Origin: DATBAK01 sp036787815
GTDB taxonomy: Bacteria; Actinomycetota; Acidimicrobiia; IMCC26256; PALSA-610
Reading direction: 5' to 3'
NCBI GenBank assembly: GCA_036787815.1
Contig: DAIQOP010000261.1
Location: forward strand, 1-5,657
Length of the DNA: 5,657 nucleotides
The notes beneath the pieces are model-generated. The model was given only the letters and a program-made list of their open reading frames with translations. It ran no database searches and was not told the origin of the DNA. A program made the position numbers and the translations under genes. This document shows positions 1-5,449 of the stretch, one piece after another (within the stretch, counting starts at the first letter, position 1; each line of letters begins with the position of its first letter).

Positions 1-516
1 GGCGTGCGGCTCGAGGACTTCATGGTCGCGGCGGTGCGCGGTCGGGGCGGCGATCCCGATCCGGTCGCGTTGGGCGAGCGTCTCCACCACGAGGCCCGGC
101 GCCTGGGTGTCGCCGACGAGTTCCTCACCCGCGGGATCAACGACGAGTTCTCCGGTGGCGAGAAGAAGCGCCTCGAGACCTTGCAGCTCGCGGTGCTCGA
201 GCCGAAGTTCGCGATCCTCGACGAGATCGACTCGGGCCTCGACGTCGACGCGATGCGCGATGTCGCCCGCGCCGTCTCCGCGATGGCCACCGAGCGCGGG
301 CTCGGCGTGCTCGCGATCACTCACTACGCGCGACTGCTCACCGAGCTGCGGCCCGATCGGGTCCACGTGCTCGTCGCCGGTCGCGTGATCGGAAGCGGCG
401 GGCCCGAGCTCGCCGACCAGCTCGAGGCCGAGGGGTACGAAGGCGTCGCCCGCTCGTTCGGTGTCGACGACCTCACCGCAGCTCCAGCGGCAGATCCCTT
501 CGCCGACCCGTTCTAG
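1..516 (+). CDS. sufC: Fe-S cluster assembly ATPase SufC, C-terminal part (5' truncated by window edge)
   Basis: SufC is the cytoplasmic ABC-type ATPase that works with SufB and SufD to assemble Fe-S clusters. The reading frame is open from base 1 (Gly-Val-Arg-Leu-Glu-Asp) to a TAG stop, giving 171 visible residues; the Walker A half lies outside the window. Numbering visible residues from 1, the ABC signature SGGEKKR is at 51-57, Walker B FAILDE at 70-75 with catalytic Glu75, the D-loop SGLD at 78-81, and the switch histidine in ITHY at 108. The SGGEKKR signature and the DExDSGLD stretch directly after Walker B distinguish SufC from transporter ATPases; here the usual Thr/Ser of DExDSGLD is Ile. 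The C-terminus ends in an Ala/Pro/Asp-rich tail (ADPFADPF) that looks like a lineage-specific extension. The GTG at 4 is internal, not a start. Other suf genes would be expected upstream. Confidence 0.93.
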   Translation, partial: GVRLEDFMVAAVRGRGGDPDPVALGERLHHEARRLGVADEFLTRGINDEFSGGEKKRLETLQLAVLEPKFAILDEIDSGLDVDAMRDVARAVSAMATERGLGVLAITHYARLLTELRPDRVHVLVAGRVIGSGGPELADQLEAEGYEGVARSFGVDDLTAAPAADPFADPF

Positions 517-520
517 ACCC

Positions 521-533
521 GGCGGCACCCGCC
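521..533 (+). terminator. Short GC hairpin after sufC, possible weak terminator
   Basis: GGCGG (521-525) and CCGCC (529-533) form a perfect 5-bp inverted repeat around a 3-base loop, starting 4 bases after the sufC stop. No T-tract follows, so an intrinsic terminator is uncertain; GC-rich actinobacterial terminators often lack one. In a GC-rich genome a hairpin this short may be chance. Confidence 0.25.
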
Positions 534-551
534 TCCAGCGCGATCGACCGC

Positions 552-557
552 TAGCGT
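552..557 (+). promoter_or_regulatory. Candidate -10 element for a leaderless M20 peptidase transcript
   Basis: TAGCGT matches the actinobacterial -10 pattern TANNNT and ends 7 bases before the GTG start at 565. That spacing would place transcription initiation at or next to the start codon, giving a leaderless mRNA. The only purine-rich stretch (GGTGGG, 559-564) abuts the start codon and is too close to act as a Shine-Dalgarno. No convincing -35 hexamer is visible. Confidence 0.4.
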
Positions 558-564
558 CGGTGGG

Positions 565-1902
565 GTGACGACCACCGGGATCGGGAACGAAGTCGCGGAT
601 CTGTTGCAGCACCTGATCCGCAACGAGTGCGTGAACGACGGCACCGCGGAGTCGGGGCACGAGACGCGCAGTGTGGATCTGCTCGCGCAGTATCTGGGCG
701 ACACCGGTCTGGATCTCGAGCGGTACGAACCGCGGCCCGGGCGCGAGAGCCTGGTGGCGCGCATCGAGGGCAGCGACCCGTCGGCACCCACGTTGCTGCT
801 GATGGGGCACACCGACGTCGTGCCGGTGAATCCCGACGGGTGGCAGCGCGATCCGTTCGGCGGCGAGCTCATCGACGGTGAGGTGTGGGGTCGGGGCGCG
901 GTCGACATGCTCAACCTCACCGCGTCGATGGCGGTCGCGTTCAGGGGTCTCGCGCGCTCGGGCTTCCGACCGCGCGGCACGCTCGTGTACCTCGCGGTCG
1001 CCGACGAGGAGAGCCTCGGCACGTGGGGCGCGGAGCATCTCGTCTCGCACGAGCGCGCCGCGGTCGAGGCCGACTACGTGATCACCGAGTCGGGAGGGTT
1101 CCAGATCCCGGCCGCGAGCGGGCCGCGGTTGCCGGTGATCGTCGGGGAGAAGGGCTCGTACTGGTGCCGGCTCGGGGTCAAGGGCACGCCCGGTCATGCG
1201 TCGCAGCCGTTCCGGACCGACAACGCGCTGGTCACCGCGGCCGAGGTCGTGCGCAGGCTCGCCGACTACCGACCCGCCGCGCAGATCCACGACACGTGGC
1301 GGCGCTTCATCGAGGGAGTCGAGTATCCGCCCGAGCTCGCCGAGCCGCTGCTCGACGCCGAGCGCATCACCGACTTCTGCGAGCTCCTCCCGCTCGGGTT
1401 GGCGCGCCAGGCGCACGCGTGCACGCACACGACGTTCGCGCCCACGATCATCCACGGCGGCACCAAGACCAACGTGATCCCCGACGAGGTGTCGATCGAG
1501 GTCGACATCCGTACGCTGCCCGGCCAGCGCGCGGCCGACGTGCACCGCATGGTCGAGCACGCGCTCGGCGACCTCCTCCCGATGGTCACGATCACGCCGT
1601 TCGACGACAACGAGTCGACCTCCTCGGTCACCGACACGCCGCTCTGGGACTCGCTCGGCCGGGTCACCGCCAAGATGGTGCAGGATTCGGCGCTCGTGCC
1701 CTTCCTCACCGTCGGCGCGACCGATGCGCGCTTCTTCCGCCGGGTCGGCTCCGTCGCATACGGCTTCGGCCTGTTCAGCAAGCGGCTGAGCTTCGAGGAC
1801 TACGCCTCGATGTTCCATGGCAACGACGAGCGCGTCGACGTCGAGTCGCTCGAGCTCTCGACCCACCTCTGGGACGCCGTCGCCCGCGACCTGTTGAGCT
1901 AG
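565..1902 (+). CDS. M20 family zinc peptidase / deacylase (ArgE/DapE/CPG2-like)
   Basis: This is a 445-residue cytoplasmic metallohydrolase of the M20 family, whose members cleave peptide or N-acyl amide bonds with two zinc ions. All expected catalytic positions are visible: HTD with His82 and Asp84, bridging Asp114 in WGRGAVDM, catalytic Glu148 and ligand Glu149 in ADEES, Glu175 in ITESGG, and His418 in MFHGNDE. Between the catalytic halves, about 200-320, is the lid/dimerisation domain with GTPGHAS (His211) and HGGTKTNVIPDE. The length fits the family. The GTG start is the first possible start in frame and lies 7 bases after a -10-like element. The gene follows sufC by 48 bp but has no known link to Fe-S assembly. 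The substrate cannot be told from sequence; acetylornithine, succinyl-diaminopimelate or a dipeptide are all family possibilities, so no gene symbol is given. Confidence 0.9.
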   Translation: MTTTGIGNEVADLLQHLIRNECVNDGTAESGHETRSVDLLAQYLGDTGLDLERYEPRPGRESLVARIEGSDPSAPTLLLMGHTDVVPVNPDGWQRDPFGGELIDGEVWGRGAVDMLNLTASMAVAFRGLARSGFRPRGTLVYLAVADEESLGTWGAEHLVSHERAAVEADYVITESGGFQIPAASGPRLPVIVGEKGSYWCRLGVKGTPGHASQPFRTDNALVTAAEVVRRLADYRPAAQIHDTWRRFIEGVEYPPELAEPLLDAERITDFCELLPLGLARQAHACTHTTFAPTIIHGGTKTNVIPDEVSIEVDIRTLPGQRAADVHRMVEHALGDLLPMVTITPFDDNESTSSVTDTPLWDSLGRVTAKMVQDSALVPFLTVGATDARFFRRVGSVAYGFGLFSKRLSFEDYASMFHGNDERVDVESLELSTHLWDAVARDLLS

Positions 1903-1918
1903 GAGGCGGGCGTATCTC

Positions 1919-1980
1919 AGCGGTGAGCGAAGCGNNNNNNNNNNCACTCCCATCCCGCGTCAGGAGCGGCGAGCGCAGCG
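1919..1980. repeat. Two near-identical 16-bp direct repeats flanking the assembly gap
   Basis: AGCGGTGAGCGAAGCG (1919-1934) and AGCGGCGAGCGCAGCG (1965-1980) agree at 14 of 16 positions. The first copy ends exactly where the Ns begin. They lie between two convergent genes. They may be copies of a dispersed GAGCGMAGCG-type intergenic repeat that broke the assembly. Confidence 0.5.
1935..1944. other. Assembly gap (10 Ns)
   Basis: Ten consecutive undetermined bases, the usual placeholder for a gap of unknown size. True gap length and content are unknown, and the adjacency of the M20 gene and the PAC2 gene rests on scaffolding alone. Confidence 0.97.
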
Positions 1981-1996
1981 AGTGCGACCAGAAGGC

Positions 1997-2896
1997 TTAG
2001 TCCTCGTCCCTCTGATCTCGCAGGAAGCGCTCGAAGTCTTCGGCGAGGCTCTCGCCGGTCGGGAGATCCTCTTCGCGTAGCTCGTCGAGCGTCTCGGTGA
2101 GCGCGTCATCCTCGAGGGCGTCGTCGTGCCGGGCCTCGAGCTCGTGCACGTAGCGGGCGATGTCGTCGTCGCCGGCCGCGACCTCGTCGACCTGACGGAC
2201 CCAGGCCGCGCCCGCGATCTCGAGCGAACGCAGCGGAAGCGCGACGTCGAGCATGCTCGCGAGCCGCTCGAGCAGAGCGTGGGTGGCGCGCGGGTTCGGT
2301 GGGGTCGCGACGTAGGCCGGCACCGATGCCCACAACGACGCCGAGGCGATGCCGGCGCGACGGAACGAGTCGGAGAGCACGCCCACGATGCCGGTCGGGC
2401 CCTCGTAGCGCGAGCGGGTGAGCCCGAGACTTGTCACCGCTTCGGGGTCGCTCGCGGTACCGGTGACGGTGATCGCCCGCGAGTGCGGCACGTCGGCGAG
2501 CAGCGCCCCGAGTGTGACGGCCAGATCGCAGCCCATCTCCCGGGCCACCTCGATCACCTCGGTGCAGAACGCCGGCCACCGCAGGTTCGGCTCCGGCCCG
2601 ACGAGCAGCACGAGGTCGCGTCCGATGCCCGAGACCGCGGTGGGAGCCACGAGGAAGCGGATCGCCGGCCAGGCCGTCGTCTGCACCACGCCGTCGGTGA
2701 TCGTGACGACGGGCCGCGCCGCCTGGAAGTCGAGCCACTCCTGCGCGTCGAGCGTCGCGAGCTCGATCGCGCTCGTCGTGTGCGCGAGGAACCGCACGGC
2801 ATCGGATGCCGCGTTCGCGGCGTCGTTCCAGCCCTCGAACGCGGCGACGAGCACCGGGCGTTCGAGGGGCACCCGGCTCGACCAGCGCACGGTCAT
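1997..2896 (-). CDS. PAC2 (proteasome assembly chaperone 2-like) family protein
   Basis: This 299-residue soluble protein belongs to the PAC2/DUF75 family. Actinobacterial members resemble eukaryotic and archaeal proteasome assembly chaperones in fold, but their biochemical role is unsettled. Visible family landmarks are FEGWNDAANAA (20-30), the GPEPNLRWPAF stretch (100-110), ALLADVPHSR (131-140), YEGPTGIVGVL (164-174) and SLWASVPAYV (187-196). An acidic, helical C-terminal tail (about 240-299) ends in LPTGESLAEDFERFLR, a tail type I associate with actinobacterial members. The ATG start at 2896 overlaps the stop codon of the FAH gene (ATGA), implying translational coupling; a weak GGAA at 2903-2906 lies 6 bases upstream. 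The frame stays open further upstream, but that extension is antisense-like shadow coding within the FAH gene. No catalytic site can be assigned. Confidence 0.85.
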   Translation of the reverse strand: MTVRWSSRVPLERPVLVAAFEGWNDAANAASDAVRFLAHTTSAIELATLDAQEWLDFQAARPVVTITDGVVQTTAWPAIRFLVAPTAVSGIGRDLVLLVGPEPNLRWPAFCTEVIEVAREMGCDLAVTLGALLADVPHSRAITVTGTASDPEAVTSLGLTRSRYEGPTGIVGVLSDSFRRAGIASASLWASVPAYVATPPNPRATHALLERLASMLDVALPLRSLEIAGAAWVRQVDEVAAGDDDIARYVHELEARHDDALEDDALTETLDELREEDLPTGESLAEDFERFLRDQRDED

Positions 2897-3765
2897 GCAC
2901 GGTTCCGATCGGGTGCCGGCTTGCGGACGACGGGGTTGCGCAGAGTGCCGACCCCGCCGACAGTGATCTCGACGACGTCGCCGTCGAGGAGCCACCGCGG
3001 TGGCGTGCGCCCGGCTCCCACCCCCGCGGGCGTACCCGTGAGGATGATGTCGCCGGGGAGCAGCGTCGTGCCCTGGCTGATCCACGCGACGAGCGTCGGG
3101 ATCGAGAACACGAGCTCGCCGGTGTTCGACGACTGCACCACCTCGCCGTTGAGCCGGGTCTCGATCGTGAGGTTGCCGATGTCGACCTCGTCGAGGGTCG
3201 CGAGCACCGGCCCGAGCGGGCAGAACGTGTCGAACGACTTCGACCAGGTGAACTGACCGGTCGTGTACTGATGGTCCCGTGACGACACGTCGTGGGCGCA
3301 TGTGACACCCGCGATGTGATCGAGCGCGTCACGCTCGCTGACATCGCGAGTGGTGCGCCCGATCACGACCGCGACTTCACCCTCGTAGTCGGGCTTCTCC
3401 ACGTGCGGTGGGATCACGATCGGTTGCTCGTGACCGACCAGGGAGCCGGGCGACTTCGCGAAGAGGGTCGGCGCGGTCGGCACGTCGCGCCCGGTCTCCG
3501 CCGCGTGGTCGCGGTAGTTGAGGCCGACGGCCCAGATCATGCGCGGCTTCGGGATCGGAGGATCCAGCTGCAACCCGGCGATCGGCACGATGTCGGTGGC
3601 GCGCCCGATCTTGTTGCGGGCCGCCTCCACCCCGTGCGCGCCGAGGAACCGGCACGCTCCCGCCGGGAGGCCGGTGAGCGCCGCGAGATCGATCGCACCG
3701 GTACCGGGCGCGTCGAACGGCCCGTCGAGAGCCCGGATTCGCCCGTCGATCGACACCAATCGCAC
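2893..3765 (-). CDS. Fumarylacetoacetate hydrolase (FAH) family protein
   Basis: This is a 290-residue cytoplasmic enzyme of the FAH family, which includes fumarylpyruvate/acylpyruvate hydrolases, oxaloacetate decarboxylases and 2-hydroxyhepta-2,4-diene-1,7-dioate isomerases from aromatic-acid catabolism. The divalent-metal ligands fit Glu128 and Glu130 in DYEGEVAVVIG and Asp159 in CAHDVSSRD. A candidate His-Glu catalytic pair is His87/Glu90 in NYRDHAAE. Lys176 in WSKSFDTFCPLGP and LTGTPAGVG (242-250) are further family blocks. The first 70 residues form the variable N-terminal domain typical of bacterial members. The GTG start is supported by AAGGA at 3773-3777, 7 bases upstream. The ATG at 3773 is out of frame. 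The stop overlaps the PAC2 start by 4 bp. A CoA-transferase gene lies nearby on the same strand, loosely consistent with carboxylic acid catabolism, but the substrate is not determinable. Confidence 0.9.
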   Translation of the reverse strand: MRLVSIDGRIRALDGPFDAPGTGAIDLAALTGLPAGACRFLGAHGVEAARNKIGRATDIVPIAGLQLDPPIPKPRMIWAVGLNYRDHAAETGRDVPTAPTLFAKSPGSLVGHEQPIVIPPHVEKPDYEGEVAVVIGRTTRDVSERDALDHIAGVTCAHDVSSRDHQYTTGQFTWSKSFDTFCPLGPVLATLDEVDIGNLTIETRLNGEVVQSSNTGELVFSIPTLVAWISQGTTLLPGDIILTGTPAGVGAGRTPPRWLLDGDVVEITVGGVGTLRNPVVRKPAPDRNRA

Positions 3766-3772
3766 GCGCGCA

Positions 3773-3777
3773 TCCTT
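3773..3777 (-). promoter_or_regulatory. Shine-Dalgarno site that fixes the FAH start
   Basis: On the minus strand AAGGA lies 7 bases before the GTG at 3765. This favours that GTG over the nearby ATG at 3773, which overlaps the motif and is in another frame. Confidence 0.6.
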
Positions 3778-3806
3778 GCACGCCCACCCGACAACCGAGA
3801 CCGCCC

Positions 3807-3853
3807 GAAGTGAATGACGCCTTCCCGGCCCAGAGGGATGTCACCCTCACTTC
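3807..3853 (-). terminator. Long imperfect hairpin after the membrane-protein gene, candidate terminator/attenuator
   Basis: Read on the minus strand, GAAGTGA (3853-3847) pairs with TCACTTC (3813-3807). After a 2-base GG bulge, GTGAC (3844-3840) pairs with GTCAT (3818-3814), counting one G-U pair. Inside, TCCC (3838-3835) can pair with GGGA (3826-3823). The structure begins 3 bases after the TGA stop of the membrane-protein gene and ends about 40 bases before the FAH start. There is no T-tract, so Rho-independent termination is not assured. It could instead stabilise the mRNA 3' end or partly separate the two gene pairs. Confidence 0.45.
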
Positions 3854-3856
3854 CGC

Positions 3857-4897
3857 TCAGGGCGCGGCCGTGAGCCGTACGAGCACCGCCGGCGCGCTCG
3901 GTGGCTGCCCCGGTGTGCTGCTGACGAGCATCGCCTCGTAGTTGCCAGGCTCGAGCGGCGGCACGCCGCCGCCCGGCAGGCAGTGCACGAAGCCCTTGGG
4001 GAGTGAGCCGGTGCTGCCCGAACATCCGCTGTTCGTCGTCGAGACGGTGATGGGAAAGCGGTTGGTTCCGGGCGCGAGCACGGTGCGCGCGCTGCTGCAC
4101 TCCTGGGTGAACGCGATGTGGGGCGGCATGCCATCGTTGCTGAGCCCGACGGCCCACTTGATGTGGCACTGGCCCGGCCGCTCGAGCGTGATCGGATGGT
4201 CGGTATTGTTGTCGATCACGAGCGTGCCGTGCACGTCGGTGCCGGCGACGAACGTGGAGCCCGGCAGCTCGATGTTCGTGACGAGGTCGGGCGCGGTGGC
4301 GACGTGCGCCGGCGCACGGCCGAGGATCTCCGTCGCGAGTGCGATCGCCTGGTTGCGTGTGAGGCCGGGTTGCACGACCTCGATGGCCGTCCCCGTGATG
4401 CCCGCGTTGACCGTCGGCACGCTGACGACCTTGCCCCCAACAACGACCGCGATCTCGCGGCCGACCTGCGCCGCGATCCGCTGCAACGCGGCAGGGTCGA
4501 CCGTGACGATGATCAACCATCCCTGACTGTTGTCGTAGCCCACACTCGCGTTCCGCACATCGTTCGCGGTCGTGAGGGTACGGCCGAGTGCGACGCACGC
4601 TGTCGGCACCGGTGTAGGCAGGGCACCGGATTCGCAGGGCGGCGCGGACGAGCCGGTGACGAGCGCGATCCGGAAGTCGGCGTTGCCGCGCGGGCTGGTG
4701 GCGGGGGGGACCGAACGCGACGACGAGCGTGTACCGATCGCGATGGCGGGCACGGCGATCGCGACGACCGCGACGGCGGCGAGGGCGGTCATCGCGGCGC
4801 GGCGGTGGGCGCGGATCCGCAGGCCGCGTGCTCGGACGCGCGCAATGAGCTCGGCACGCGTGGGGGAGAGGTCGACCGGTTCGACGGAATCGTTCAC
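3857..4897 (-). CDS. Single-pass membrane protein with SecDF P1 head-like and beta-rich C-terminal domains; candidate sigma-factor partner
   Basis: This is a 346-residue protein without an assigned function. Residues 1-35 are a short basic, probably cytoplasmic tail (RVRARGLRIRAHRRAA just before the membrane). Residues 36-55 are a hydrophobic segment (ALAAVAVVAIAVPAIAIG), and the rest should lie outside the cell. Residues about 100-195 resemble the SecD/SecDF P1 head subdomain: a LGRTLTTANDV block, an IIVTVDPAALQRIA block, then REIAVVVGGKVVSVPTVN, ITGTAIEV and a final LTRNQAIALATEIL helix. Residues 205-346 look like a beta-sandwich with Cys244, 267, 292 and 306, possible disulfides, ending in a PGNYEAMLV strand. 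The GTG start overlaps the sigma-factor stop (GTGA) and has AGGAG 5 bases upstream. The position suggests an anti-sigma role, but no zinc anti-sigma HxxxCxxC motif exists. Cleavage after AIA (51-53), making it secreted, is an alternative, though a 35-residue n-region would be long. Confidence 0.8.
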   Translation of the reverse strand: MNDSVEPVDLSPTRAELIARVRARGLRIRAHRRAAMTALAAVAVVAIAVPAIAIGTRSSSRSVPPATSPRGNADFRIALVTGSSAPPCESGALPTPVPTACVALGRTLTTANDVRNASVGYDNSQGWLIIVTVDPAALQRIAAQVGREIAVVVGGKVVSVPTVNAGITGTAIEVVQPGLTRNQAIALATEILGRAPAHVATAPDLVTNIELPGSTFVAGTDVHGTLVIDNNTDHPITLERPGQCHIKWAVGLSNDGMPPHIAFTQECSSARTVLAPGTNRFPITVSTTNSGCSGSTGSLPKGFVHCLPGGGVPPLEPGNYEAMLVSSTPGQPPSAPAVLVRLTAAP

Positions 4898-5397
4898 GTT
4901 GGCTCCTGTCCGGTGAGGAAGCCCGGTCCGAGCGCGCGGCGCAACGCGTCGACGGCGCGGTGCGCGTGTTGCTTCACCGAGCCGGCCGAGACCCCGAGCG
5001 ACGCGGCTACGTCGGCCTCGCTGAGATCGGCGAGGTAGCGCAGCACGACCACATCGCGTTGGCGGCGGGAAAGGTGCCGGAGTGCCCGCGCGAGCGCGAT
5101 CCGGGTGACGGCGGCCTCGGCCGGGTCGACTTCGGCGGCGACCGGGGTGGGCAGCGGCCGCTTCGCCCGGCGCAGCACGTCGAGCGCGACGTTGGCGGTC
5201 ACCCGCATCACCCACGCGTCGCGGTAGTCGAGGTCGCGGACCTTCGGCCAGCGGGCGTAGGCCCTGGCGAGCGCCTCGGCGGCGACGTCGTCGGCCTCGG
5301 CGCCACCGCCGACCAGGCGTACGGCGATGCGACGCGCGGCCGCGAACAGGTCGTCGAACGCCTCTTCGAACCCGTCCTGCTCTACGTCGCGGCCCAT
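4894..5397 (-). CDS. ECF-type RNA polymerase sigma factor (SigE-like actinobacterial family)
   Basis: This 167-residue protein is a group 4 sigma factor that would direct RNA polymerase to a small regulon. The sigma-2 region spans about 10-80, with EADDVAAEALARAYARW (34-50) and the YRDAWVMRVTANVALDVLRR segment (58-77) matching core-binding and -10 recognition helices. A Pro/Ala-rich linker follows at 81-97. The sigma-4 region spans about 98-155, with LSRRQRDVVVLRYLADLSEADVA and the helix-turn-helix VAASLGVSAGSVKQHAHRAV binding the -35 element. The length is normal for a minimal ECF factor without C-terminal extension. The ATG at 5397 is chosen; an adjacent TTG at 5400 would add one residue. 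No Shine-Dalgarno precedes it, which fits a leaderless mRNA from the ECF-like promoter at 5407-5433. The stop overlaps the start of the membrane-protein gene by 4 bp, as expected for a sigma/anti-sigma pair. Its signal is unknown. Confidence 0.9.
   Translation of the reverse strand: MGRDVEQDGFEEAFDDLFAAARRIAVRLVGGGAEADDVAAEALARAYARWPKVRDLDYRDAWVMRVTANVALDVLRRAKRPLPTPVAAEVDPAEAAVTRIALARALRHLSRRQRDVVVLRYLADLSEADVAASLGVSAGSVKQHAHRAVDALRRALGPGFLTGQEPT
4903..4907 (-). promoter_or_regulatory. Shine-Dalgarno site inside the sigma gene for the coupled membrane-protein start
   Basis: AGGAG on the minus strand lies 5 bases before the GTG at 4897 and within the last codons of the sigma gene. It supports that GTG rather than the much longer open frame that extends upstream to 5215 through the sigma gene. 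Confidence 0.65.
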
Positions 5398-5406
5398 CAA
5401 GGAGTC

Positions 5407-5433
5407 AACGGTCGGCGAGACCGTTCGGTTGAC
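5407..5433 (-). promoter_or_regulatory. Candidate ECF-type promoter overlapping an inverted repeat, upstream of the sigma gene
   Basis: On the minus strand GTCAAC (5433-5428) is followed after 17 bases by CGTT (5410-5407). This resembles the AAC-N16/17-CGT layout of ECF promoters, though the consensus GG before AAC is absent. The -10-like CGTT ends 9 bases before the ATG at 5397, which suggests a leaderless or nearly leaderless transcript. The same stretch holds a perfect 7-bp inverted repeat, AACGGTC (5407-5413) and GACCGTT (5419-5425), with a 5-base centre. An outer GTCAAC/GTTGAC pair (5404-5409, 5428-5433) lies around it. It could be an autoregulated promoter with an operator, or a hairpin after the CoA-transferase gene. 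Confidence 0.4.
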
Positions 5434-5449
5434 GCGGGCCCACGGTTCT

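Noticed and set aside
885..2000. Plus-strand open frame of 371 codons within the M20 gene and across the Ns
   Set aside because: Out of frame with the motif-bearing M20 gene, Arg-rich composition, and it depends on an arbitrary gap length.
2126..3256. Long plus-strand open frame (376 codons) opposite the PAC2 and FAH genes
   Set aside because: It is rich in Arg, Gly and Asp with no recognisable motif, and lies antisense to two genes with clear family motifs; such shadows are normal in GC-rich DNA.
1997..3301. Extended 434-residue version of the PAC2 protein
   Set aside because: The additional 135 residues lie over the FAH gene in another frame and show no PAC2 similarity. The ATG at 2896 in ATGA overlap fits the family's N-terminus.
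3537..4598. 353-codon minus-strand frame across the membrane-protein and FAH genes
   Set aside because: Out of frame with both genes, Arg/His/Gly-rich, crosses the intergenic hairpin, and has no motif.
3857..5215. Extended 452-residue version of the membrane protein
   Set aside because: The extra N-terminus overlaps the sigma gene out of frame and is low-complexity Arg/Ala. The GTG at 4897 has a good AGGAG site and a GTGA coupling overlap.
4894..5400. TTG at 5400 as the sigma start
   Set aside because: Possible, but the directly following ATG at 5397 is the stronger codon and the protein differs by only one residue.
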